Shown here one piece after another: positions 1-9,088 of a stretch of 45,147 nucleotides of DNA. The notes beneath the pieces were generated by a model that was not told the DNA's origin, searched no databases, and worked only from the letters and a program-made list of their open reading frames with translations. The translations under genes and the position numbers were made by a program. Location of the stretch: contig JANYLK010000076.1 of NCBI GenBank assembly GCA_025357875.1, positions 1-45,147 of the forward strand, given 5' to 3'. The DNA comes from Granulicella sp. (GTDB lineage Bacteria; Acidobacteriota; Terriglobia; Terriglobales; Acidobacteriaceae). The stretch's first letter is position 1. Every line of letters begins with the position of its first letter.

Positions 1-593
<593 letters not shown>

Positions 594-1832
594 TCAGCGC
601 GCCCAAGTCGCGCTGTCGTGCAGCGTGCAAGCATCCCGGGCACCAGCAATACGGTTCTGCTGGGAATTGGACTTCATCGACACATACAGATACCACGCCA
701 GCCAGAAGGGCGGAACCCATAGATAAAGCGCAGAGTGCATGCTGCTGCCGGCTATTTGGGCAAATTCGATGAAAGCGCTGACAAAAGCCAACACCGCGAG
801 CTGGCTTTTCGTAGTGGCCCGATACGCTCCTACCAGCAGGGCCGGCACCAGCAGAGCCTGGTCGGTGAGCCATGCGTAAGGGGTAACGAGGACCGAAACG
901 AGCATCAGCAACGCACCGTCTTTCATCCAGTCCCATCTCGCCCGGCGACTCCAATAGAACCAGACCCCCCAGGCGCAGCCCACGATTGCGGGAACATACT
1001 GGAGCCACATCGCCTGCGGTCGGATGGCAAATCGCAACCCGACTGCCAGGCACGGGATGAATTCCTGTTCAATGCCCGACGCGCGCATCATCTGTCGATA
1101 CTCCGCCCAGACCGACGGATCGAGAGAGGTTGCCAGCAGTGAGCTCAACGTCAGTGCAAGGACTGTGCCGGCCAACAGGCGATAACGCTTATTCACAATT
1201 GCCCATACCAGCAGGACTGCGCCGAAAGGGAGGAAAAGGTGGGGTTTGAGCGCACATAGCCACAAGGAGAGACCAGCCAGGAATGTGTGTCTCCGGTGGA
1301 GTCGCAGGAAAAGAACAAGTCCGAGCAGCGCGAACAGCGAAGACTGGCCACCTAGGATACAGGCAAGCGCGGGCCCAAACGAATATCCGAGGAAATGGAT
1401 TTTATTGTTCGGACGGCCTTGCATTACCCAGATGAGGTGAACTGAAAGTCCGAGCGCTCCCAGCAGCAATACGGTCCACAACAGCGCCGCCTGCTGCAGG
1501 TCGAAGAAGCCCAACGGCATTACCATGGCCAGGGCCGAGGGAGGATTTCGCATGATCAGGGTGCCTGAGCTGTTAGCAAATCCAACCGAGTGTTCGATCG
1601 CCTGTATGGACGCGGCGTCGTACGGATTGGCACGGTGATCGATCTGTCGCCCGGCCGCCCAAAAGGAGACGACATCGCGAGAGCTGGGAGTGTTCCCTGT
1701 GATCAGCAGCGCGCCGAGTGCGATGATGAAAACGCCCAGGGCAAGGAAGCAGGATACGACTACGACGGGTTCGATGAACCTGCGCAGACTACTCCGGGGC
1801 GATACGGGAGGAACGGCGTTTTTTTTAAGCAT
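594..1832 (-). CDS. GT87/DUF2029-type integral membrane glycosyltransferase
   Basis: A 412-aa protein with many hydrophobic segments, the first at about residues 20-45. It shows features I associate with glycosyltransferase family 87 (DUF2029), whose members use polyprenyl-phosphate sugars such as polyprenyl-phosphomannose on the outer face of the membrane. These are an early acidic and polar loop (SSRDVVSFWAAGRQIDH) followed by ANPYDA, a GGQSSLFALLGLVLF helix, and ALKPHLFLPFG. The ATG at 1832 is the first good start. The acceptor and exact sugar cannot be read from sequence. The neighbouring ligA is probably transcribed separately. The family call is fairly secure, the function generic. Confidence 0.75.
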   Translation of the reverse strand: MLKKNAVPPVSPRSSLRRFIEPVVVVSCFLALGVFIIALGALLITGNTPSSRDVVSFWAAGRQIDHRANPYDAASIQAIEHSVGFANSSGTLIMRNPPSALAMVMPLGFFDLQQAALLWTVLLLGALGLSVHLIWVMQGRPNNKIHFLGYSFGPALACILGGQSSLFALLGLVLFLRLHRRHTFLAGLSLWLCALKPHLFLPFGAVLLVWAIVNKRYRLLAGTVLALTLSSLLATSLDPSVWAEYRQMMRASGIEQEFIPCLAVGLRFAIRPQAMWLQYVPAIVGCAWGVWFYWSRRARWDWMKDGALLMLVSVLVTPYAWLTDQALLVPALLVGAYRATTKSQLAVLAFVSAFIEFAQIAGSSMHSALYLWVPPFWLAWYLYVSMKSNSQQNRIAGARDACTLHDSATWAR

Positions 1833-1921
1833 GAATATCCCGAGTCAGGCTTATGGTAGACGACGCGCCGACGCATTCGGCGGCTAAATTCAGCTAGGAC
1901 GGTTATGCTCGAAGCTGACTG

Positions 1922-1927
1922 TACACT
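1922..1927 (+). promoter_or_regulatory. candidate -10 box, possible leaderless start of the YdjM-family gene
   Basis: TACACT lies 8 nt before the ATG at 1936, and no Shine-Dalgarno sequence is present. The geometry fits a leaderless or near-leaderless mRNA. No convincing -35 is seen. Confidence 0.3.
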
Positions 1928-1935
1928 ATCGGACG

Positions 1936-3075
1936 ATGGAACCTCTTACCCACCTTATGACCGGCGCTTGCCTCGCGCGCGCAGGCTTTAACCGCAAGGC
2001 GGCTTACGCGACACTGGCGATGATCCTTGCAGCCGAGTTGCCGGACCTGGATATGCTGTGGTCGGTCGACGGGCCGATCGCCGGCTTCCAGCACCACCGC
2101 GGCATCACGCATACGTTACTCGGACTGCCGTTTGAAGCGCTGGTGGTGATGGGCATGGTGTGGATGGTGCATCGCTGGCGGGTGCGACGATCTGCGGTCA
2201 AGTCCGCTGTAGCGCCGGTCTCCAACGCGCCGATGGCCGATCAGGTGATTTTGCGTTCCCTGACCACGGCTCCGGTGCGCTGGGGCCTGCTGTATGGATT
2301 TGTGCTGATCGCTTTGCTTAGCCACCTCCTGCTCGACTGGACGAACAATTACGGCGTTCGTCCGTTCTTTCCTTTCAATCCGCATTGGTATGCGGGCTCT
2401 ATCGTTTTCATTTTCGAACCGGTGCTGTTTGTTGTGCTTCTGATTTCGCTTGTTGCTCCAGCGCTGTTTGGCTTGGTGGGAAGTGAGGTAGGCGCTCGCA
2501 GGCAGGTCTTCCGTGGGCGGGGCTGGGCGATCTTTGCGCTGATCGCGATGGTCGCGCTTTGGGGTTGGCGCGAAGTGGAGCACGATGCGGCGGTTCGACT
2601 CGCCTCAACCGCTTCGTATGGGCCAAACCTGTTGGGCGCCGAAGTGCTCAGAGTGACGGCCAGTCCGTATCCCGGGAATCCGTATCGATGGCACACGGTG
2701 GTCGAGACACCCAACTTTTATCAGATCGCCGCCGTCGACTCGCTGAAGCAGACAGTGGTTACGGATCCGGCGCAAGATTTGTTCTACAAGCCTGCCACCA
2801 CGCCTGCCACACAGGCGGCGAAGCAGAGCCGGCTGGGAAAAGCATATCTAGATTGGTCAACTTGGCCGCTGGTGACTGAGATTGGGCCAGCCGTACCGTC
2901 GGGCGCACCAAATGGCGTCACCGATTGGACTGCGGTGAGGTTTCAGGATCTGCGATTCATGTATGACACATCGCTGATGCAGGGACGTAACAATCCGCCG
3001 ATATCGGGCACCGCCTACGTCGACACGGGCGGACACATTGAGTGGATGGAGATAGACGGACATGTTCAGCGGTAG
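1936..3075 (+). CDS. YdjM/DUF457-family inner-membrane metal-dependent hydrolase
   Basis: A 379-aa membrane protein. The N-terminus (MEPLTHLMTGACLARAGF, then AAELPDLDMLW and HHRGITHTLLGLPFE) carries the His/Asp pattern of the YdjM (LexA-regulated, DUF457) family. Those proteins are predicted membrane-bound zinc hydrolases of unknown substrate. A second conserved patch, LLSHLLLDWTNNYGVRPFFPF, includes the SHLLLDW motif. Transmembrane helices follow to about residue 215. The C-terminal roughly 170 residues are soluble and unusually long for the family, probably periplasmic or cytoplasmic. It is divergent from the GT87 gene upstream. The family call is good, the biological role unknown. Confidence 0.8.
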   Translation: MEPLTHLMTGACLARAGFNRKAAYATLAMILAAELPDLDMLWSVDGPIAGFQHHRGITHTLLGLPFEALVVMGMVWMVHRWRVRRSAVKSAVAPVSNAPMADQVILRSLTTAPVRWGLLYGFVLIALLSHLLLDWTNNYGVRPFFPFNPHWYAGSIVFIFEPVLFVVLLISLVAPALFGLVGSEVGARRQVFRGRGWAIFALIAMVALWGWREVEHDAAVRLASTASYGPNLLGAEVLRVTASPYPGNPYRWHTVVETPNFYQIAAVDSLKQTVVTDPAQDLFYKPATTPATQAAKQSRLGKAYLDWSTWPLVTEIGPAVPSGAPNGVTDWTAVRFQDLRFMYDTSLMQGRNNPPISGTAYVDTGGHIEWMEIDGHVQR

Positions 3076-3360
3076 CCCCTGACGCGTCCATCCCTTTTGC
3101 GTGTGACTGCCGTTGGTGTGAAGGTGGCGAACTGTCTAACTCAAGAGGAGGGTAGCCGGACTTTCCGCATGTTCACAAACGGCTGGATAGGGGTGCTTGT
3201 GAGGCGACACTGCATGCAGTGAAAAGGTCGCCAAAAAAGTTTGCCCGCCGAAACGGTGTAGACCAGATTGAGGTCTGATTGGACTGAACCACCCTCTTGG
3301 TTGCAAAGATGCATCAGACGTGATTAAGTGCGGCATTGCCGCCCAAGAGGAGATTTCGAA

Positions 3361-3636
3361 ATGACGGACTATCGAGTAGCGAAGGGCGAAGCGACAGAAG
3401 ATCAATTTACGGCGGCAATTGAGAAGGTTACCGCGCAGATTCCATCCAGCATATTTCTTGCGGCTGCAATCGCATCCATCATCGTTTCTCTTGGGCTGAA
3501 AGCGGCGAAGAAGGATCATGGCGCGCTTTTCGTCGGGCAGTGGCCTGCGCCGTTTTTGATTCTTGGCCTTTACAACAAGTTGATAAAGCAGCACGGATCG
3601 GATGCGGTTGCTGCTGGCGAGGCGTCTGGCATATAA
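3361..3636 (+). CDS. small hypothetical membrane protein (91 aa)
   Basis: The start was chosen at the ATG of MTDYRVAKGEATEDQF because AAGAGGAG lies just upstream; an earlier in-frame start exists but lacks a ribosome site. One hydrophobic helix (SIFLAAAIASIIVSLGL, about residues 35-51) and a second weaker hydrophobic stretch (WPAPFLILGLYNKLI) are visible. I do not recognise the family. Similar small membrane proteins with two helices are frequent in soil bacteria. A GCGGCATTGCCGC inverted repeat sits directly before the ribosome-binding site and could affect initiation. Confidence 0.65.
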   Translation: MTDYRVAKGEATEDQFTAAIEKVTAQIPSSIFLAAAIASIIVSLGLKAAKKDHGALFVGQWPAPFLILGLYNKLIKQHGSDAVAAGEASGI

Positions 3637-3686
3637 GCTCGTACCGAAGGGGGGATGGCAGAGCGTTCCAGGTATCCAGGCAGGGA

Positions 3687-5057
3687 TCACGGAACGCTCG
3701 TCAGCCACTGATCCCACGCAAGAAGGGCCCTATCGCATTGAATACGGTGTCGCTCTTTTTTGCCGCGGATTTTCTTGCGGAGTTCTTCTTCCAGTGGAAG
3801 CAGCAGGTCGAACGTGATGTTAGCGGGCTGAAAGCGCTTGCTCTCCGCGTGTGTAATGTAGTACGTGAGCGAGCCATTGGCACTGGCGCGCGGAGCTGGA
3901 ACGGGTTGAACGCCCATGGCTAGGGATGCGGCGTATCGACCGGCAAGCAACCCGCTGGCGATGGACTCCGTGTAGCCTTCAACCCCCGAGAGCTGTCCTG
4001 CGATCATGATATTCGAATGGGCGCGGAGCTGGAGTGCTTCAGCCAACAGCGTGGGCGCGTTGATGTAAGTGTTGCGGTGGATCTGGCCATAGCGCAGGAA
4101 GGTTGCGTTTTCGAGGCCGGGGATAAGGCGGAGTACGCGGGCCTGCTCGCCAAACTTGAGGTGGTTTTGGAAGCCGACGAGGTTGTAGCTGTCGGCGCGT
4201 AGATTTTCCTGGCGAAGCTGCACGACGGCATAAGGCCAGCGTCCGGTCTTCGGATCGGTCAGGCCGACGGGTTTCATGGGGCCAAAACGGAGTGTATCGC
4301 GACCGCGGCGGGCGGTTTCTTCAATAGGAAGGCAGCCCTCGAAGTAGTGCACAGGTTCGATGTTCAAGGCTCGAGCTTCGAGGTTGGTCGGTATCTGCTC
4401 CCAGGGCTTGGGTGGGACAGCTTCGGCGGTGATTAGGGCATCGAGGAACGTGTCGTATTGCTCTTTGGTGAAGGGGCAATTAATGTAGTCTGCCGTGCCC
4501 TTGTCGTAGCGCGCAGCGAAGTAAACCTTGTCCATGTCGATGGTTGTGGCGTCGACGATTGGGGAGATTGAGTCGTAGAAGGCGAGGTGGTCGGAGCCGG
4601 TGAGGCGCTGGAGTTCGGCGGCGAGTGCAGCCGAGGTGAGCGGACCGGTGGCCAGGATGGTAATGGTGTCGGGATCGTCGGCGTCGAGCGTAGTGACTTC
4701 TTCTCGGTGGACGGTGATGCGCGGCTCGGCTTCGATGCGGGTTGCGACTCGGCGGGAGAATTCGACGCGGTCGACTGCGAGGGCGTGCCCGGCGGGGACT
4801 GCTGAGGCATCGGCTTCGGCCAGCAGGATGCAACTGGCACGGCGCATCTCCTGTTTGAGCAGCCAGGGAGCGGTGTTCTCCGACTCGGACTTGAGCGAGT
4901 TGGAGCAGACCAACTCGGCGAAGTCCGAGGTCTGGTGCGCTTCGGTCGACCGTGTCGGCCGCATTTCGTAGAGGTCGACATCACAACCAAAATGAGCTGC
5001 CTGGAGAGCGGCCTCCGGGCCAGCGAGGCCGCCGCCGATGACTTTGATCTTCTTCAT
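3687..5057 (-). CDS. trmFO: TrmFO, folate/FAD-dependent tRNA m5U54 methyltransferase
   Basis: A 456-aa protein starting MKKIKVIGGGLAGPEAALQA, an FAD-binding Rossmann motif. TrmFO methylates U54 of the T-loop of tRNAs using methylenetetrahydrofolate and FADH2. Both cysteines known from the family are recognisable: C51 in FAELVCSNSLKSE, and the second in YINCPFTKEQY. The C-terminal NAD/FAD motif (ALQLRAHSNIMIAGQLSGVE) and length are normal. The ATG at 5057 overlaps the stop of the upstream acetyltransferase gene (ATGA), so the two are translationally coupled. A longer open frame upstream is rejected because it runs through the acetyltransferase. Confidence 0.96.
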   Translation of the reverse strand: MKKIKVIGGGLAGPEAALQAAHFGCDVDLYEMRPTRSTEAHQTSDFAELVCSNSLKSESENTAPWLLKQEMRRASCILLAEADASAVPAGHALAVDRVEFSRRVATRIEAEPRITVHREEVTTLDADDPDTITILATGPLTSAALAAELQRLTGSDHLAFYDSISPIVDATTIDMDKVYFAARYDKGTADYINCPFTKEQYDTFLDALITAEAVPPKPWEQIPTNLEARALNIEPVHYFEGCLPIEETARRGRDTLRFGPMKPVGLTDPKTGRWPYAVVQLRQENLRADSYNLVGFQNHLKFGEQARVLRLIPGLENATFLRYGQIHRNTYINAPTLLAEALQLRAHSNIMIAGQLSGVEGYTESIASGLLAGRYAASLAMGVQPVPAPRASANGSLTYYITHAESKRFQPANITFDLLLPLEEELRKKIRGKKERHRIQCDRALLAWDQWLTSVP

Positions 5058-5548
5058 CGATTGCCCGCGTGAGCCGCCAGCGAGGCCAGTGCATCGCCGG
5101 AGAGGCGCATGGTGGTCCAATCGGACATGGGTTCGGCGCCGACGGATTGGTAGAAGTCGATGGCGGGGGTATTCCAGTTCAGGACGGCCCACTCGAATCG
5201 TGGACAGCCCTCGGCGACAGCTATGGCGGCCACACTGGCTAGCAAGGCTTTGCCAATTCCTTTGCCCCGAAAGGCGGGACGCACGAAGAGGTCTTCGAGG
5301 TAGATTCCGGCATGGCCGCGCCATGTTGAATACGCATAGAAATAAAGCGCGAAGCCAGCCGGCTCTCCGTCCGATTCGGCGATCAGGCAATGGAAGCGGC
5401 GCGGCTCGGAGAAGCCATCGCGGAGGAGATCGGCGTGGGTGGCAACTGCGGCTGCGGGTTCGCGCTCATACTCGGCCAGTTCGCGGATGAAGGCGAGGAT
5501 CTCGGGGATGTCATTGGGTGTGGCAGGACGGACAATTAATGCGGGCAT
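5054..5548 (-). CDS. GNAT-family N-acetyltransferase (diamine acetyltransferase-like)
   Basis: A 164-aa protein of the GNAT fold. The acetyl-CoA loop is seen at YLEDLFVRPAFRGKGIGKAL (RGKGIGKAL is the pyrophosphate-binding signature). The WAVLNWNTPAIDFYQSVGA strand-helix that follows is typical of spermidine/thialysine-type acetyltransferases. The N-terminus, MPALIVRPATPNDIPEILAFIRELAEYE, also fits that subgroup. The substrate is not certain from sequence. It precedes and overlaps trmFO by 4 nt and is probably co-transcribed with it. Confidence 0.88.
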   Translation of the reverse strand: MPALIVRPATPNDIPEILAFIRELAEYEREPAAAVATHADLLRDGFSEPRRFHCLIAESDGEPAGFALYFYAYSTWRGHAGIYLEDLFVRPAFRGKGIGKALLASVAAIAVAEGCPRFEWAVLNWNTPAIDFYQSVGAEPMSDWTTMRLSGDALASLAAHAGNR

Positions 5549-5616
5549 TGGCTAATAGACTTTCTGAGTGATGCAGCTTGTGTGTTCACTAACTGTGACT
5601 CTTCCAACGATACCTC

Positions 5617-5644
5617 GCCGAGGGTTCAGTGATCCCCCCTCGGC
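5617..5644. repeat. inverted repeat in the gap before the GNAT gene
   Basis: GCCGAGG and CCTCGGC pair perfectly across a 14-nt spacer. The flanking GGCAGGCTCAGGTCAGGCTG looks like a piece of a dispersed repeat common in this type of genome, but only one copy is visible in the window. It could act as a bidirectional terminator between two minus-strand transcripts. Confidence 0.3.
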
Positions 5645-5688
5645 AGGCTCAGGTCAGGCTGTGGGGCACTCGATTTGTGGCCGACGAC

Positions 5689-6456
5689 TTAGCGGCGCTG
5701 TTGGTTGGATGGCGCGGCGGGGTTGGCGGCTAGCCACTTGTCGAAGGCGATGGTGAAAGCGAAGAGTTCCTGCTTGCCATCGAGGGTGTGGACCATTTTG
5801 ATGTAAAGCTCCGCGTGCTTGAGCGCGGGATCGTCGAGATCTTTGATGTCGTAGAACAGGTATCCGTCAAGCGAGGAGTGGGGGCTGACGGTGGTGGACT
5901 TGAAGCCGAAGTCGTTATCGTCGTCGGTGACTTTCTTGTCGATGGGGGCGCGGTGGATGGGGATGGGGATCAGTGGGATGTGGATCGCCTGGGTGCTGTG
6001 CAGGGTGAAGATGCGGCGATTGACGTCGTCCTCGGTGGCGGCAGGAATCTTGTCGTCGTTGGCGGAGATGAACTGCATGCGCGCGTCTTCGAGGGTGATC
6101 GCGCGGTCCGAATCGTTGGCGAAGATGACGCGGATAGGGAGAAGGCCGTGCTGGATGTAGGGCAGGCGAAAGAAGGGGCAGAGTTTGGGGTCGTCGCAGG
6201 GCTCGGCGGCGACGGTGACGTGCTCGTTGGCGTGAGTATCCTTCGCGGGGTACTCGGTTGCGGGTTTAGCGGGCGGGGCGGATTTGTGGTCGGCGGCGCG
6301 AGCGCTCGGGGATAGCACACAGAGCAGCGCTGCGGCCGTGAGGACTGCACAGTTCGCGATCCTTACGTATCCCACCCTTCGCGATGATGCCGCGAAGAAT
6401 AGGGCACCCGGGACTTGGTGGGTCGGTGAGTTGGGCGGGTTACGATGGGGGTTCAT
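5689..6456 (-). CDS. hypothetical secreted protein (255 aa)
   Basis: The start was set at MNPHRNPPNSPTHQ; a longer frame would extend into the region upstream of waaA. A hydrophobic stretch (CAVLTAAALLCVLSPSARA, roughly residues 36-54) ending in ARA-AD looks like a signal peptide with a long basic N-region. The mature part is hydrophilic, with a Pro/Ala/Lys linker and then a beta-rich domain (LPIRVIFANDSDRAITLED, and later FAFTIAFDKWLAA near the C-terminus). I do not recognise the family. It diverges from waaA, with about 80 bp between the two starts, so the promoters probably share that gap. Confidence 0.6.
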   Translation of the reverse strand: MNPHRNPPNSPTHQVPGALFFAASSRRVGYVRIANCAVLTAAALLCVLSPSARAADHKSAPPAKPATEYPAKDTHANEHVTVAAEPCDDPKLCPFFRLPYIQHGLLPIRVIFANDSDRAITLEDARMQFISANDDKIPAATEDDVNRRIFTLHSTQAIHIPLIPIPIHRAPIDKKVTDDDNDFGFKSTTVSPHSSLDGYLFYDIKDLDDPALKHAELYIKMVHTLDGKQELFAFTIAFDKWLAANPAAPSNQQRR

Positions 6457-6536
6457 GCAGGCTTGATTATGACCTTCACTGATACGGTGGTAAAGCCGGG
6501 GAGTGATGCTCAGCGGTTGGCCAGGGAGTTCGCAGA

Positions 6537-7997
6537 GTGATTGTGTTCGTGGTGATGGCGCTGTACAGCTTGCTGCTGATGACCGTGCTCGTGGTGGGGT
6601 CGCCGTACTGGCTTGCACGTATGGTCTTCTCCTCGAAGAACCGTGGGCGATATCGCGAGGGCTTAGGACAGAGGCTTGGACGTGTGCCCTCTACGCTGCG
6701 AGCGGCCGTTGCAGGGAGGCAGGTGGTGTGGGTGCATGCCGTCAGTGTCGGCGAGGTACTTGCGGCGACGCGACTGGTGGCGGAGTTGGAATTGGCGCTC
6801 GGTGATGGCTGGCTCATCGTTGTATCTACGACGACGGCGACGGGGCAGGCGTTAGCACGGGAGCGGTTTGGGGTAGGGAGGGTTTTCTTTTATCCGCTGG
6901 ATTTTGCCTGGGCGGTGAGGGCGTATCTGCGTGTTCTACAGCCGAAGATGCTGGTGTTAATGGAGAGCGAGTTGTGGCCGCGGATGCTGGTGAAGTGTGG
7001 GCGCGCAGGTATTCCGGTGGCCGTGGCGAACGCCCGGGTGAGCGACCGGTCGTTTGTCAGGGGCCTGAAGGTGAAGCCGGTCTGGGGGAAGCTGTTACGG
7101 CGGGTTGATCTATTTCTGGCGCAGAGCGAGGAGGATGCACGGCGTCTGGTCGCGATGGGAGCGCAGGCGGATACCGTCAAGGTGATTGGGAATTTGAAGT
7201 ATGACGTGCGTGCTCCGAAGACGAGCCTCGTGGCGGAGTTGATTCGCGAGATGGCGGCCGGGCGGCCGATTGTGGTGGCGGGCAGTACGGTGGATGGCGA
7301 GGACGAGCTGATTGTGACTGCGTTCTATAACGTATGGGGCGCTGTACCGCGGTCACTTCTTGTGATCGCGCCGCGTCATCCAGAGCGATTCGAAAAAGTA
7401 AAGGACTTAGCTGACGACTTTGGTGCGGTAACAGCGATTGAACTGCTTCAACGTGACGCTGGTGCGATTCTCCGCCAGACGGTAACAAGGGAAAGCGATG
7501 GAACTAGCTATGAATCGAATACCCTCGTGATTGTTCTCAACACGATTGGCGATCTTGCTTCGACCTACGGGATCGCCGACGTGGCTCTAGTCGGTGGCAG
7601 TCTGGTGAAGCGAGGAGGGCACAACCCGTTGGAGCCTGCCCAATTTGGTGTGCCCGTGATCATGGGATCGAGTTACGAGAACTTCAGGGACGTCGTGTCA
7701 AAGATGATTGCAGCGAAAGCAATTTGCATTGTCGGAAAAGGTCAAGATCTTTACTCGGTACCAAAGGGTAAAGACCCTTACGGCATAAAAGCGGCACAGC
7801 GCATCGGAGCCATGCGAGATGAAACCGATGATCCCGCATCACGCTTGTGCCGAGATTTGGAGGAAAGGCTGATTGGCCTTCTGACAGACCGCGAAGCTGC
7901 TAAGGCGATGGGCCAGCGTGGGCGCGCGGTGTTCGAGGCCCAGAGCGGGGCGACGGGTCGAGCGGTTCAGGCCTTGGTTGCGCTGGTGAAGAAGTGA
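6537..7997 (+). CDS. waaA: 3-deoxy-D-manno-octulosonic acid (Kdo) transferase
   Basis: WaaA (KdtA) transfers Kdo from CMP-Kdo to the lipid A precursor at the inner membrane. The protein has an N-terminal membrane anchor (residues 1-22). It carries the family motif VWVHAVSVGEVLAA, with the catalytic-type Glu at about residue 73. VLMESELWPRML follows, then the C-terminal GGSLVKRGGHNPLEPAQFGVP that binds CMP-Kdo. At 486 aa it is longer than the usual roughly 420-430 aa, partly because of an extra segment around GKGQDLYSVPKGKDPYG. Start: GTG at 6537; an ATG six codons later is an alternative. Its stop overlaps the lpxK start (GTGA). Confidence 0.95.
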   Translation: MIVFVVMALYSLLLMTVLVVGSPYWLARMVFSSKNRGRYREGLGQRLGRVPSTLRAAVAGRQVVWVHAVSVGEVLAATRLVAELELALGDGWLIVVSTTTATGQALARERFGVGRVFFYPLDFAWAVRAYLRVLQPKMLVLMESELWPRMLVKCGRAGIPVAVANARVSDRSFVRGLKVKPVWGKLLRRVDLFLAQSEEDARRLVAMGAQADTVKVIGNLKYDVRAPKTSLVAELIREMAAGRPIVVAGSTVDGEDELIVTAFYNVWGAVPRSLLVIAPRHPERFEKVKDLADDFGAVTAIELLQRDAGAILRQTVTRESDGTSYESNTLVIVLNTIGDLASTYGIADVALVGGSLVKRGGHNPLEPAQFGVPVIMGSSYENFRDVVSKMIAAKAICIVGKGQDLYSVPKGKDPYGIKAAQRIGAMRDETDDPASRLCRDLEERLIGLLTDREAAKAMGQRGRAVFEAQSGATGRAVQALVALVKK

Positions 7998-9088
7998 AGG
8001 CGCGGCGGCGGTGGGCGTGGCCGCTGGTGCCGTTGTATGCGGCGGGGCTGGCGGTGAAGGATGGGCTGCGTCGTGTGGGTGTGCTGCCGACGGGGCGACT
8101 CAAGTCGCCAGTGGTGTGCGTAGGGAGTCTGTCGGCGGGTGGGGCGGGGAAGACTCCAGTGGTGATTGCGTTGGCTAATTTGTTGCGCGAGCGAGGGTGG
8201 GATGTGGATGTGCTATCGCGGGGGTATGGGCGTAGCGGGACTGGGGTGGAGCGGGTTGATCCGGAGGCTGCGAATGCGGCGCGGAGATTTGGGGATGAGC
8301 CGGTGCTTCTGGCGCGAGGGTTGGAATTGCCGGTGTGGGTTGGGTCGGATCGGTTTGCGGCAGGAGAGGCAGCAGAGCGGGATGAGGCGAGCGAACAAGA
8401 AGCAGATTCCTCCGCTGCGCTGCGGAATGACAAAGAATTTGCGCTGCCGAATGACAAACAAGTGGCGCTACGGGCTGATCAAAGGCGGGTGCATCTGCTC
8501 GATGATGGGTTTCAGCATCGCAGGCTGGCGCGGGCGGTAGATGTCGTGTTGGTGACGGAGGAGGATTTAGAGGATGCGCTGTTGCCGGCGGGGAATCGTC
8601 GGGAGCGGTTGGCGTCGTTGCGGCGGGCGGACGTGGTGGTGCTGCGGGATGAGGAGAGGGCGCGCTTGGAGACGCGGGTGCGCGGGCTGATGTCGCAGAA
8701 CGCTATGGTTTGGAGCGTGCGGCGGGAGTTGCGGTTTCCAGACACGGCGAGTCGGCCGGGCGCGGTGTCAACCCTAGTTGGATTTTGTGCGATTGCGCGT
8801 CCGGAGGGATTCTGGGCGATGCTCGCGGAGGCAGGCTGCAAGGTGGCCGAGAGGGTGGAGTTCGGCGACCATCATGTTTACGAGGCGCTGGATGTGGAGC
8901 GGTTGGTGAAAGTTGCCAGAGGGGCCGGTGCCGCCGGATTTGTTACGACGGAGAAGGATGCAGTGAAGCTTTCGGGCGCGATGCTGGGGCGGCTGCGGTC
9001 GGTTGGGCCCGTATGTGTGGCGAGGCTCGACGCAAAGTTTGTCGATCAGGCGGAAGTGGTGCGCGAGTTGGAGGCGCGGCTCCGATGA
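7994..9088 (+). CDS. lpxK: tetraacyldisaccharide 4'-kinase LpxK
   Basis: LpxK phosphorylates the 4'-position of the lipid A disaccharide at the inner membrane. The P-loop variant VGSLSAGGAGKTPVVIAL lies at residues 43-60, and HLLDDGFQHRRLARAVD gives the conserved DDGFQH at residues 170-175. The protein is 364 aa, about 35 longer than the E. coli enzyme. Part of the excess is a segment at about residues 130-158, between the RFAAGEAA helix and the DDGFQH strand, encoded by copies of a dispersed repeat (see the separate entry). It starts with GTG inside the waaA stop and ends by overlapping the heptosyltransferase ATG, so the three genes form one operon. Confidence 0.95.
   Translation: MKARRRWAWPLVPLYAAGLAVKDGLRRVGVLPTGRLKSPVVCVGSLSAGGAGKTPVVIALANLLRERGWDVDVLSRGYGRSGTGVERVDPEAANAARRFGDEPVLLARGLELPVWVGSDRFAAGEAAERDEASEQEADSSAALRNDKEFALPNDKQVALRADQRRVHLLDDGFQHRRLARAVDVVLVTEEDLEDALLPAGNRRERLASLRRADVVVLRDEERARLETRVRGLMSQNAMVWSVRRELRFPDTASRPGAVSTLVGFCAIARPEGFWAMLAEAGCKVAERVEFGDHHVYEALDVERLVKVARGAGAAGFVTTEKDAVKLSGAMLGRLRSVGPVCVARLDAKFVDQAEVVRELEARLR
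8401..8455 (-). repeat. dispersed GTCATTC repeat inside lpxK (one full and one partial copy)
   Basis: Read on the minus strand, 8431 to 8401 gives GTCATTC then CGCAGCGCAGCGGAGGAATC. A shortened second copy, GTCATTCGGCAGCGC, lies at 8455 to 8441. Related sequences occur inside recG (17221-17244) and holA (32982-33005). In lpxK it is translated in frame as SSAALRND and LPND. Confidence 0.7.

Noticed and set aside
3076-3360. Minus-strand open frame overlapping the gap after the YdjM-family gene
   Set aside because: The 3136-3717 minus frame runs antisense through the small membrane protein that has a good ribosome site. It has no recognisable motif. The gap holds only weak short inverted repeats.
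5058-5390. N-terminal extension of trmFO
   Set aside because: The frame is open but runs through the acetyltransferase gene. The family N-terminus MKKIKVIGGGLAGPEAALQA starts at 5057.
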